Assembly (NCBI GenBank): GCA_003216295.1
Contig: QCJB01000007.1
Location: 1-64,000, forward strand
From: Prochlorococcus sp. AG-402-P16
GTDB lineage: Bacteria > Cyanobacteriota > Cyanobacteriia > PCC-6307 > Cyanobiaceae
Length of the DNA: 64,000 nucleotides
Reading direction: 5' to 3'
Under the pieces are notes generated by a model that saw only the letters and a program-made list of their open reading frames with translations, searched no databases and was not told where the DNA came from. Of the stretch, positions 1-8,055 are shown piece after piece; position 1 is the stretch's first letter, and the number at the start of each line of letters is the position of its first letter. The position numbers were made by a program, and so were the translations under genes.

Positions 1-662
1 TATAAAACCCTCAAACCATCGATTCGTAAACCATCCTCAGTTTGTACCTTTAATTGAACAAAATGATCTCTACAACCGATTGCAGCACCTTCAATTCTTA
101 ATCTCCAACCATCACCAGCAAATGGAGGAGTTAACACTTCAACAAGAGTACCATCTTGAAGTTGAATCTCGACAGAAGAACCATAAAGTGATTGCTCTGG
201 TGTAATTTCTACAATAGATTCCTGGTCTTCATAGATTAATGTAGGTGGTGGAGAAGCTTCACTAGTAGTAGGAATATTTTCATTGACATAGTGATCATGG
301 AAGTCAAAATTCTCATTTGAAAGATCATCAAACTCATTATCAACTTCATAGCTTTCATTTAAATTTATTTTTATCCCTAAAACAACATCTAAATATTCTT
401 CATAAGTTGGAAATCTATTATGAAATATATCAACATTTTTATTATGTTCTTTCTCCCATTCAACCCTTTTTATAGGGTCACTTAAAATTGCATATGCCTC
501 ATTAATTAATTTAAATCTTTCTTCTGCATTTTTATCATTTTTATTTAGATCAGGGTGCCACTTTCTCGCCTCTCTTCTAAAGGCTGATTTAAGTTGCCTA
601 GAATCGCAATCAGGCGAGACACCTAGTAGAGACCAAAAATTAGGATCAACGGTAGTAGTCAT
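1..662 (-). CDS. DnaJ-like J-domain co-chaperone (3' end outside window)
   Basis: Reading the minus strand from an ATG at 660-662 gives about 220 codons that run off the left edge of the window. The first 65 residues form a J domain with the HPD signature at residues 36-38 (KWHPDLN), which is the part that stimulates ATP hydrolysis by Hsp70. There is no Gly/Phe stretch and no cysteine zinc centre. An acidic linker follows the J domain, then a segment resembling the DnaJ C-terminal substrate-binding domain, so it is closer to CbpA-type proteins. Its start overlaps the 3' end of the dnaK gene by 17 bases, indicating translational coupling and a joint chaperone function. Confidence 0.85.
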   Translation of the reverse strand, partial: MTTTVDPNFWSLLGVSPDCDSRQLKSAFRREARKWHPDLNKNDKNAEERFKLINEAYAILSDPIKRVEWEKEHNKNVDIFHNRFPTYEEYLDVVLGIKINLNESYEVDNEFDDLSNENFDFHDHYVNENIPTTSEASPPPTLIYEDQESIVEITPEQSLYGSSVEIQLQDGTLVEVLTPPFAGDGWRLRIEGAAIGCRDHFVQLKVQTEDGLRIDGLRVL

Positions 663-2646
663 TATCCCAGGGATCTATATCCCTTCTTCCATAATTATTT
701 TCACTGTTTCGATTTTGACCTCGTGGTGAATAATCCCATGGATCATCATCCCAGTATTCATCGGAAAACAATTCATCTTTTAAAGAGCCAAAAGTATTTT
801 TTATTCCTTGTAACGGACTAGATTCTGTCCTTTTTTCTGCTGAAAGTCGACGATTCAAGCCAAAAAGTGCCTCCTGAAGTGAACCAACAGCGTATTCAAG
901 TTCTTGCAAATCATTATCCTCTAGCAAATCCTCAACATCCCTAATCGCAACTTCTACAGATCTTTGTTGTCTTTCTGCGCCATATGGACCTAACTCTAGT
1001 GAGGCATCTCTAAGCCTTCTCTCCGCTTGAGCAACGAGTGTTAGGGCATTATTTTTTTGATCTATTGAAGCTCGTTTTCTTCTATCTTCAGATGCTTTTG
1101 CTTTTGACTCTTCAATAAGCTTATTAACCTCATTTTGATTCAAATTTGAACCACCTGTGACACTCACGGACTGTTTCCTACCAGTAGTTCTGTCAGTAGC
1201 ACTAACTTCTAGTAAACCATTTGCATCAATATCAAAAGCAACCTGAACTTGGGGAACACCTCTTGGCGCTGGAGGAATACCAGATAATCTAAATTTGCCC
1301 AAAGATTTATTATCAGCTGCCATTTGTCTCTCACCCTGCCAAATATGAATTTCAACAGATGATTGGTTAGATGCAGATGTACTGAAAACATCAGATTGCC
1401 TAACAGGAATGGATGTATTTCTAGGAATTAAAACTTTCATTAATCCACCAACAGTTTCTAAGCCTAATGAAAGAGGAGTGACATCATTTAATAAAAGATC
1501 TCTAAGTTCTCCAGAAATGATCCCACCTTGAATTGCTGCACCAATAGCAACTACTTCATCAGGATTAACAGATTGACAAGGAGGATTAGGGACTAATGTT
1601 TTAACCAATTGCTTTACCATAGGCATCCTTGTACTTCCGCCAACAAGAACGACTTCATCTATTTCCTCAGGATTCCAACCCGAATCATCAATCACAGTAT
1701 TAACAGGATCAAATAATTTATCAAGAAGATCGTTGCATAGACTCTCGTAAATTTTTCTAGAGAGCGTCGTCTCAATATGCAAAGGACCATCTTCACCTGT
1801 AGAGATAAAAGGTAGTGAAATTGGTGTGGATTGAACTCCAGAAAGCTCTTGTTTTGCTTTCTCAGCAGCCTCAGTAAGTCGTTGGAGGGATTGCCTATCT
1901 CTTCTTAGGTCTATTTTATTTTTTTTAAGAAAATCATCGGCAAGCCAATCAACAATTCTTTGATCAAAATCATTACCACCCAATTGAGTATCTCCAGATG
2001 TTGCTTTTACATCAAAAACTCCGTTTGAAATCGACATTAACGAAACATCAAAGGTGCCACCGCCTAAGTCGAAAACCAGAACTTTTCTAGAGGAACTTTT
2101 GTCAAATCCATAAGCAAGTGCAGCTGAAGTAGGTTCATTTAAGATCCTTTCAACATTTATCCCCGCTAAAATTGCGGCATCTCGAGTAGCTTGCCTTTGC
2201 GAATCATTGAAATAAGCAGGAACCGTTATCACAGCAGAATCTACATTTTCTCCTAAATAAGTCTCAGCATCATCTATTAACTTTCTAATTATATTTCCAA
2301 TCAATTCCTCAGGCGCGTATTCCCTTTTCGTTACTGGTGAGGTTATACGAACATTTCCCTGGTCATTAGCACGAACGTTATAAGGAACTGTCAGGCTATT
2401 TTCTTCAAGTTCATCCCAAGATCTACCCACGAATCTTTTTAAGTTAGAAAAGGTATTTTTGGGATTAAGTACTAACTGTCTTCTAGCAAGTTGGCCAACC
2501 AATAATTCAGATTCTTTTGTATAGCCAACAACTGATGGAGTAGTTCTAGCGCCTTCTGCATTAGAAATAACAACAGGCCTACCTGCCTCTAACACCGCGA
2601 CAACGGAATTAGTCGTTCCCAAGTCAATGCCAACTATTCTCCCCAT
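646..2646 (-). CDS. dnaK: Hsp70 chaperone DnaK
   Basis: This 666-residue Hsp70 binds and releases unfolded polypeptides in an ATP-dependent cycle with DnaJ and GrpE. The N-terminal nucleotide-binding domain shows GIDLGTTNS near residue 6, the phosphate-2 loop DLGGGTFDVSL near 190 and VVLVGGSTRMP near 330. The substrate-binding domain and helical lid follow. The C-terminus is unusual: it ends in a charged, Trp/Asp/Asn/Arg-rich tail rather than the EEVD-like end of housekeeping DnaK. Cyanobacteria carry several DnaK paralogues, and this tail suggests the DnaK1-like one rather than the main DnaK2; that subtype is inferred. It forms an operon with the overlapping J-domain gene. Confidence 0.93.
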   Translation of the reverse strand: MGRIVGIDLGTTNSVVAVLEAGRPVVISNAEGARTTPSVVGYTKESELLVGQLARRQLVLNPKNTFSNLKRFVGRSWDELEENSLTVPYNVRANDQGNVRITSPVTKREYAPEELIGNIIRKLIDDAETYLGENVDSAVITVPAYFNDSQRQATRDAAILAGINVERILNEPTSAALAYGFDKSSSRKVLVFDLGGGTFDVSLMSISNGVFDVKATSGDTQLGGNDFDQRIVDWLADDFLKKNKIDLRRDRQSLQRLTEAAEKAKQELSGVQSTPISLPFISTGEDGPLHIETTLSRKIYESLCNDLLDKLFDPVNTVIDDSGWNPEEIDEVVLVGGSTRMPMVKQLVKTLVPNPPCQSVNPDEVVAIGAAIQGGIISGELRDLLLNDVTPLSLGLETVGGLMKVLIPRNTSIPVRQSDVFSTSASNQSSVEIHIWQGERQMAADNKSLGKFRLSGIPPAPRGVPQVQVAFDIDANGLLEVSATDRTTGRKQSVSVTGGSNLNQNEVNKLIEESKAKASEDRRKRASIDQKNNALTLVAQAERRLRDASLELGPYGAERQQRSVEVAIRDVEDLLEDNDLQELEYAVGSLQEALFGLNRRLSAEKRTESSPLQGIKNTFGSLKDELFSDEYWDDDPWDYSPRGQNRNSENNYGRRDIDPWDNDYYR

Positions 2647-2710
2647 GGCAATACTTATTTAAGCCCCACAGTAACTAGCATTTAATGGTATTCAGTACTT
2701 ATTATGTACC

Positions 2711-2739
2711 CTTCAACACTTAAAGCCAATCCTTAACCC
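2711..2739 (+). promoter_or_regulatory. Possible Pho-box-like repeats upstream of pstC
   Basis: In the 150-base divergent gap between dnaK and pstC there are three CTT-AA-type words (CTTCAACA at 2711, CTTAAAGC at 2719, CTTAACCC at 2732). They resemble the TTAAC-type repeats bound by PhoB in cyanobacteria. The spacing (8 and 13) is irregular compared with the expected regular tandem arrangement, so this is a weak call supported mainly by position 60 bases before a phosphate transporter. Confidence 0.25.
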
Positions 2740-2796
2740 ACTATTAGTGAAAAATTTGAAATTAGATATAGATTCATAATGTAAATGCTTTTGTAA

Positions 2797-3750
2797 GTGG
2801 ACAAAGCAACTACATCAAAATTTGTACTGAGAAGAAGACCAACTTCAGAGAAGTTGGTGGATATAGGCTTTAAAAATATTGTTGTTGCTATGGCTTCAAT
2901 GGTAGCCGTCGTACTTTTTTCAATATTTGCAGTTGTTTACTATGAATCAACAGACTCGATTTCAAAATATGGATTGAGGTTCCTTTTTAGCTCTGCTTGG
3001 AATCCTGTTACAGATGAGTATGGAGCATTCACTGCTATATATGGAACCCTTTTCACATCAATTGCTTCATTATTAATTGCTATCCCATTAGGCGTAGGCA
3101 CTGCAATATTTATAACTGAAAATATAATTCCTAAATACATAAGAGATGTAATTGGAATAATGGTTGAGCTTTTAGCTGCTATTCCATCTGTAGTTTTAGG
3201 ACTCTGGGCAGTATTCATTATGGAACCTTTTATTAGACCATTTTTGAATATGATCTACGAAATATTTGGTTTTATACCATTTTTTGGTACTCAACCATTC
3301 GGCGCTGGAATGATGCCAGCAATATTAATACTTGTTGTAATGATATTACCTATAATTACATCGATTTCAAAAGATTCACTAAACCAAGTTCCATCAAAGC
3401 TTAGACAAGCTGCTTATGGTATTGGAGCATCTAGATGGACTACTATTTTTAAAGTTATTATTCCAGCTGCAATTTCTGGTATTACAGGAGGAGTTTTACT
3501 TGCGCTAGGAAGAGCTATGGGTGAGACAATGGCAGTCACAATGATTATTGGCAATTCAAATAACTTTAGTTGGTCAATATTTTCTCCTTCATATACAATT
3601 TCATCAATGCTTGCCAATCAATTTGGTGAAGCAGATGGAAGCCAAGTCTCTTCTCTAATGTATGCCGCATTTATCCTAATGATATTAACATTAATGGTTA
3701 ATGTATTTGCCCAGTGGGTTGTAAAAAAATTAAGCTTAAAATATCAATAA
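2797..3750 (+). CDS. pstC: Phosphate ABC transporter permease PstC
   Basis: PstC is one of the two membrane subunits of the high-affinity phosphate importer PstSCAB. The 317-residue protein has a cytoplasmic N-terminus, a first helix near residues 28-48 and about five further helices. The ABC-coupling loop (KLRQAAYGIGASRWTTIFKV, about residues 200-220) contains the conserved G. The start is GTG at 2797; no better ATG lies upstream. pstA begins at the base after its stop codon, and pstB follows, so the three form an operon. The substrate-binding protein gene pstS and phoU are not adjacent, so they must lie elsewhere. Confidence 0.93.
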   Translation: MDKATTSKFVLRRRPTSEKLVDIGFKNIVVAMASMVAVVLFSIFAVVYYESTDSISKYGLRFLFSSAWNPVTDEYGAFTAIYGTLFTSIASLLIAIPLGVGTAIFITENIIPKYIRDVIGIMVELLAAIPSVVLGLWAVFIMEPFIRPFLNMIYEIFGFIPFFGTQPFGAGMMPAILILVVMILPIITSISKDSLNQVPSKLRQAAYGIGASRWTTIFKVIIPAAISGITGGVLLALGRAMGETMAVTMIIGNSNNFSWSIFSPSYTISSMLANQFGEADGSQVSSLMYAAFILMILTLMVNVFAQWVVKKLSLKYQ

Positions 3751-4665
3751 ATGAATTATCCATCAAAAAAATCTCTAACTTATAATCCCTCTTTAATTAG
3801 AAATATTTGGAACAAAGCCTTAACTATTATCTCTGCTCTTTTTGCTATCATTTCTGTACTTCCTTTAATATTAGTCATAAGCTATGTATTAATTAAAGGA
3901 GGAAGTTATATAAACATAGATACCTTAATACTTGAACCCGAGCCACCAGGAGATGATCTTCTATCAGCAGGAGGAATAGGACCAGCAATAACTGGAACTT
4001 TTATAATGTCAATAATAGCTTCTTTTATATCAATACCTGTTGGAGTAGGAGGTGGAATATATCTTGCCGAATATTCAAAGTCAGGAAAGTTTGCAAAATT
4101 TATAAGGTTTGGATCAAATGTACTTGCAGGTGTTCCTTCTATAATTGCAGGTGTATTTATATATGCAATTATTGTATCAACCAAAATATTATTTGGATCA
4201 ATGTTCAGCGGTATTGCAGGAGGAATCTCACTATCAATTTTAATGCTTCCAACAATAATAAAAACTACTGATGAAGCACTTAAACTAGTTTCAAATGATA
4301 TGAGAAGAGCTGCATTTGGAGTTGGTGCCTCAAAATTCACAATGATAACAAATATCACATTACCAGCTGCGTTTACTTCAATTTCAACAGGAATATTATT
4401 AGCACTGGCTAGAGCAGCAGGAGAAACAGCTCCTTTAATATTTACAGCTCTTTTCTCCCGTTACTATATAACAAGTTTTGATGATCTTTTCTATGAAATG
4501 GGTTCATTATCTGTGTTAATTTATAATTTCGCTCTTGAACCATACGAAGCACAAAACCAACTAGCGTGGGCAGCATCATTTATATTAGTTATTGTTTTAT
4601 TAGGTTTAAACATCCTTTCAAGATGGATTGGTACACTTGGTGCTTTCTCCAAAAATAAAGTATAA
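3751..4665 (+). CDS. pstA: Phosphate ABC transporter permease PstA
   Basis: PstA is the second transmembrane subunit of the PstSCAB phosphate importer. The protein has 304 residues with about six hydrophobic helices. The coupling loop (NDMRRAAFGVGASKFTMITN, about residues 185-205) parallels the one in PstC and contacts PstB. The ATG follows the pstC stop codon directly, which argues for translational coupling. The usual family length is about 290-300 residues, so this copy is complete. Confidence 0.93.
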   Translation: MNYPSKKSLTYNPSLIRNIWNKALTIISALFAIISVLPLILVISYVLIKGGSYINIDTLILEPEPPGDDLLSAGGIGPAITGTFIMSIIASFISIPVGVGGGIYLAEYSKSGKFAKFIRFGSNVLAGVPSIIAGVFIYAIIVSTKILFGSMFSGIAGGISLSILMLPTIIKTTDEALKLVSNDMRRAAFGVGASKFTMITNITLPAAFTSISTGILLALARAAGETAPLIFTALFSRYYITSFDDLFYEMGSLSVLIYNFALEPYEAQNQLAWAASFILVIVLLGLNILSRWIGTLGAFSKNKV

Positions 4666-4696
4666 TCATGAACAAAACTAATAATAAAATAAGCTA

Positions 4697-5500
4697 ATGA
4701 ATAAAAATAATATAAAATCTTCATCTTCAGTCTCACTAGATAATGTATCAATAACCTATGGCAATTCAGTTGCCGTTAAAAATGTGTTCTGTGAAATTGA
4801 AAAGAATCAAGTTACATCATTTATTGGTCCATCAGGATGCGGCAAATCAACCGTTATTAGAGCAATTAACCGAATGAACGATTTAATTGAAGGTTGCAAA
4901 TTATCAGGCAGTGTTATTTTTGAAGGTATAGATATATATGCAGAAGATATAGATCCAGTTGAAGTTAGAAGGAGAATCGGAATGGTTTTTCAACAACCCA
5001 ATCCTTTTCCTAAAAGTATTTACGAAAATATTGCCTTTGGTGCAAGAGTAAATGGATATAAAGGTAATATGGATCAATTAGTAGAAGAGTCTCTCACGAA
5101 AGCAGCTGTGTGGGATGAATGCAAGGATAAATTAAACGAAAGTGGTTATTCATTATCTGGTGGTCAACAGCAAAGACTATGCATAGCAAGAACAATTGCT
5201 ATTGAACCTGATGTAATTTTAATGGATGAGCCATGTTCAGCACTTGATCCATTATCTACATTAAAAATTGAAGAGACAATTCATGAATTAAAAAAGAATT
5301 TTACAATCATTATTGTTACGCACAATATGCAACAAGCTAATAGAGTCAGTGATTACACTGCTTTTTTCAACACAGAGAAAAAAGATAAAAGTCAAGGTGG
5401 AAAAATTGGATTTTTAGTTGAGTTTAATAAAACAAAAAACATTTTCAATTCACCAAAGCAGAAATCAACTCAAGACTATATCTCTGGAAAATTTGGATAA
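4697..5500 (+). CDS. pstB: Phosphate ABC transporter ATPase PstB
   Basis: PstB is the ATP-hydrolysing subunit that powers phosphate import. All ABC motifs are present in order: Walker [10 protein letters not shown] near residue 43, Q-loop [15 protein letters not shown], signature [13 protein letters not shown], Walker [13 protein letters not shown] and the H-loop VTHNM. The [14 protein letters not shown] segment is typical of PstB among ABC proteins. The 267-residue length is normal. It is the last gene of the pstC-pstA-pstB operon, with a 31-base gap after pstA, and is followed by a tRNA gene on the other strand. Confidence 0.95.
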   Translation: MNKNNIKSSSSVSLDNVSITYGNSVAVKNVFCEIEKNQVTSFIGPSGCGKSTVIRAINRMNDLIEGCKLSGSVIFEGIDIYAEDIDPVEVRRRIGMVFQQPNPFPKSIYENIAFGARVNGYKGNMDQLVEESLTKAAVWDECKDKLNESGYSLSGGQQQRLCIARTIAIEPDVILMDEPCSALDPLSTLKIEETIHELKKNFTIIIVTHNMQQANRVSDYTAFFNTEKKDKSQGGKIGFLVEFNKTKNIFNSPKQKSTQDYISGKFG

Positions 5501-5538
5501 CCCTTGAATTGTTTTGATTTATAGGAAAAATTACGAAA

Positions 5539-5625
5539 CGGAGAGAGAGGGATTCGAACCCTCGATAGGGTTGCCCCTATACAGCATTTCCAGTGCTGCG
5601 CCTTCAACCACTCGGCCACCTCTCC
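5539..5625 (-). tRNA. tRNA-Ser (anticodon GGA)
   Basis: The minus strand folds into an 87-base class II tRNA. The acceptor GGAGAGG pairs with TCTCTCC, and the discriminator base is G. The anticodon stem CAGCA/TGCTG encloses the loop CTGGAAA, giving anticodon GGA. A long variable arm (TATAGGGGCAACCCTATC) is diagnostic for serine, and the T arm is GAGGG-TTCGAAT-CCCTC. CCA is not encoded. Confidence 0.96.
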
Positions 5626-5667
5626 TTAAATTCAGCAATGAAGAACTTTTTCTGTTGCTGGATTTAA
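5626..5667. repeat. 13-bp inverted repeat in the 5' leader of tRNA-Ser
   Basis: TTAAATTCAGCAA (5626-5638) is complementary to TTGCTGGATTTAA (5655-5667), with one G-T pair, and encloses a 16-base loop. It abuts the 5' end of the tRNA-Ser gene. There is no T-run after it, so it is not a classical terminator; a leader hairpin or processing signal is possible. Confidence 0.45.
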
Positions 5668-5841
5668 ATATATACCACAATAGAGCTATTGTTAAAAATA
5701 AAAATGTCGGATTTATTTATTAAATATTTTTATAATAAACAAGGTCCTCGTAATCATTAATTATTTAATGAGAATAAATTGATTTACAGATAATTAGAAT
5801 CATCCAATAGCTGTCGTTTATTATAAATAAAAACAATAGTT

Positions 5842-6708
5842 ATGATTATACCTTCCTGTAAAACGGCTGCCTTGAATGCAGGTCTAACTAATGATGAAAT
5901 AAATAAACTTTTAGATATTAGCAAGCAGGCTGCAGAGAGAGGTGGTGCATCGCTAATGAATAATTATGGAAGGATTAAAACGATAAATTGCAAGGGAACT
6001 GCTGGAGATCTTGTTACTAATGCAGATATAGAATGTGAAAAGATAATAATAGAATATTTAGAAAAAGAGACTCCTAATATTTCAATTCTTGCTGAAGAAA
6101 GTGGCTATAAGTCAAAAGATGGAGAATTAAAATGGTGTATAGACCCACTTGATGGAACAACAAACTATGCCCATGGATATCCTTTTTTTGCAACTTCAAT
6201 AGGTTTAATTTGGAATAACAATCCAATTTTGGGAGCAATATCAGTACCTTCTTTAAATGAAATTTATTATGCCTCTCCAGAGCATGGATCATTTTGTAAT
6301 GGCGAAAAGATAAATGTCACGGACACAAATTCCTTATCTGATTCACTCTTAGTTACTGGTTTCGCATATGACAGACGAGAAGTATTAGATAATAATTATT
6401 CAGAGTTTTGTTGGCTAACACATCGAACTCATGGCGTCAGAAGAGGAGGAGCAGCCGCCGTAGATCTAGCATTTGTAGCATCAGGCAAAGTGGATGGTTT
6501 TTGGGAACGCGGACTTGCAAAATGGGATATGGCAGCAGGAGTACCACTAGTTGAAATGGCAGGTGGGATAGTTTCTAATTATCCTTCTGGTGATTTTGAT
6601 CTGAATACCGGCAGAATTCTTGCTTGCAATCCAGAGATAAAAAATGAGCTTGTAAAAGAACTTGAACAAATTAGACCATTAACTCCCAACTCATATGGTG
6701 GAAATTAG
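5842..6708 (+). CDS. Inositol monophosphatase family phosphatase
   Basis: This 288-residue protein belongs to the Mg/Li-sensitive IMPase family. The metal-binding motifs are all visible: the glutamate pair in LAEESG near residue 90, the DPLDGTTNYAHGYP signature near residues 107-120 and WDMAAGVPLVEMAGG near residue 230. Substrates in this family include inositol-1-phosphate, histidinol phosphate and sugar phosphates; the sequence alone does not decide between them. The next gene, hisZ, is a histidine-pathway gene, which makes histidinol-phosphate phosphatase worth considering, but adjacency is weak evidence in this genome. Confidence 0.88.
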   Translation: MIIPSCKTAALNAGLTNDEINKLLDISKQAAERGGASLMNNYGRIKTINCKGTAGDLVTNADIECEKIIIEYLEKETPNISILAEESGYKSKDGELKWCIDPLDGTTNYAHGYPFFATSIGLIWNNNPILGAISVPSLNEIYYASPEHGSFCNGEKINVTDTNSLSDSLLVTGFAYDRREVLDNNYSEFCWLTHRTHGVRRGGAAAVDLAFVASGKVDGFWERGLAKWDMAAGVPLVEMAGGIVSNYPSGDFDLNTGRILACNPEIKNELVKELEQIRPLTPNSYGGN

Positions 6709-6750
6709 TCCGAATTTATGTGATCCTTAAGTAATAAAAAGATTCAAATA

Positions 6751-7926
6751 ATGACATTGCAACCTGCCTCGGGTGCACGTGACTTAAATCCTCAGCAAGT
6801 AAAAAAGAACCATCTCATTGCATCGAAACTTTCATCGTTATATCAACTATGGGGATATGAGCAAATATCACCTCCGCATATTGAACGTATAGACACACTC
6901 ATGGCAGCTGGTGGAATTTCCAATAATGAAATACTAAAAATCGTATCTGATGAACCTCTTGGATTAAGACCTGAAATAACAGCTTCGATTGTACGTGCTG
7001 CCTCAACTAGATTTAATGAATATGAAAGGCCACTTCGATTTTGGTCAACAGGGACATCATTTAAATGCAATCAAAGCATTGATGGCGGTATTGATATTGA
7101 AGAGTCATTTCAAAGCGGAGTTGAATTAATTGGAACAAAGTCAATTAATGCAGAAATTGAACTTTTATCTCTACTTATTGAATCATTAAAAATAATTGAG
7201 ATTGATAAGAAATATAAAACGACATTACTTATTGGAAATACATATCTTATGGATTTAATTTTAAGCTCATTAGATTCAAAGAAAAGAGAGGCAATAAAAA
7301 AAATTCTTTGCGACCTTGATTACATAGCAATAAGAAATCTAGATTTAGATGAAGAAGAAAGGATTTTTATAAACAAAATCATGAGAATGAGAGGCTCTCC
7401 AAAAACAATATTAACTAATCTAAAAAATATATATGGTTCAAATTATTACATTGAAAACCTTGAAGACTTATTTAGTATTATTGAACCATTAGCTAAAAAT
7501 AAAGGGATAAAAGTACAACTAGACCCTACATTAAGCACCAAGTATAAATTATATAGTGGCTTAACTTTTTCTCTAGTTTCATCATTATCAAGTGCTCCAG
7601 TTATAATAGCTAAAGGTGGAAGGTATGATGATTTAGTAAAAAAATTCAGTTCAAGTGATCATAATAGCTATGGAATTGGTTTTAGTATTAGTATTGATAA
7701 ACTAAGGGAATTAATACCATCTAATAAAGAATTTAATGGTAATAACGAAAAAGTATTAATCGCGTATAATAAAAGCTCTAATCTACCTACAGCATTAAAA
7801 CATCAAAAAGAATGGCACAATAAAGGAATTGTATCAGTAATATCTCATGAACCTTTAAAGACCAAGGAGACTACAAATCAACTTTTAAAGTCCAACAGAT
7901 GTACTAAAATTGAATGGATAGATTGA
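6751..7926 (+). CDS. hisZ: ATP phosphoribosyltransferase regulatory subunit HisZ
   Basis: HisZ is a catalytically inactive histidyl-tRNA-synthetase paralogue that partners short-form HisG in the first step of histidine synthesis. The N-terminus resembles cyanobacterial HisZ (QPASGARDLNP), and class II synthetase elements are present: LRPEITASIVRAAS near residue 71, YSGLTFSL near 267 and KGGRYDDLV near 285. The 391 residues lack the C-terminal anticodon-binding domain of true HisRS, which supports HisZ over HisS. hisG is not adjacent. The flanking genes are an IMPase-family enzyme and htpG. Confidence 0.88.
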   Translation: MTLQPASGARDLNPQQVKKNHLIASKLSSLYQLWGYEQISPPHIERIDTLMAAGGISNNEILKIVSDEPLGLRPEITASIVRAASTRFNEYERPLRFWSTGTSFKCNQSIDGGIDIEESFQSGVELIGTKSINAEIELLSLLIESLKIIEIDKKYKTTLLIGNTYLMDLILSSLDSKKREAIKKILCDLDYIAIRNLDLDEEERIFINKIMRMRGSPKTILTNLKNIYGSNYYIENLEDLFSIIEPLAKNKGIKVQLDPTLSTKYKLYSGLTFSLVSSLSSAPVIIAKGGRYDDLVKKFSSSDHNSYGIGFSISIDKLRELIPSNKEFNGNNEKVLIAYNKSSNLPTALKHQKEWHNKGIVSVISHEPLKTKETTNQLLKSNRCTKIEWID

Positions 7927-8055
7927 TATTAAGTCACTAGATTTATTGTTAATTGTCAGGGAATGAAAACTAATCGGCTGTAAACAATAATACTTTTGGT
8001 ACTGATGCCTAAATAGAAATCCGTGTCGCTATGATGATAGAAATTTAGATAAATC

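Noticed and set aside
3906..4358. 150-residue ORF antisense to pstA
   Set aside because: It mirrors the hydrophobic codons of pstA in the opposite frame and has no recognisable domain of its own.
5514..5723. 69-residue plus-strand ORF after pstB
   Set aside because: It covers the tRNA-Ser gene on the other strand; the translation ([12 protein letters not shown]) is the familiar artefact of reading through a tRNA.
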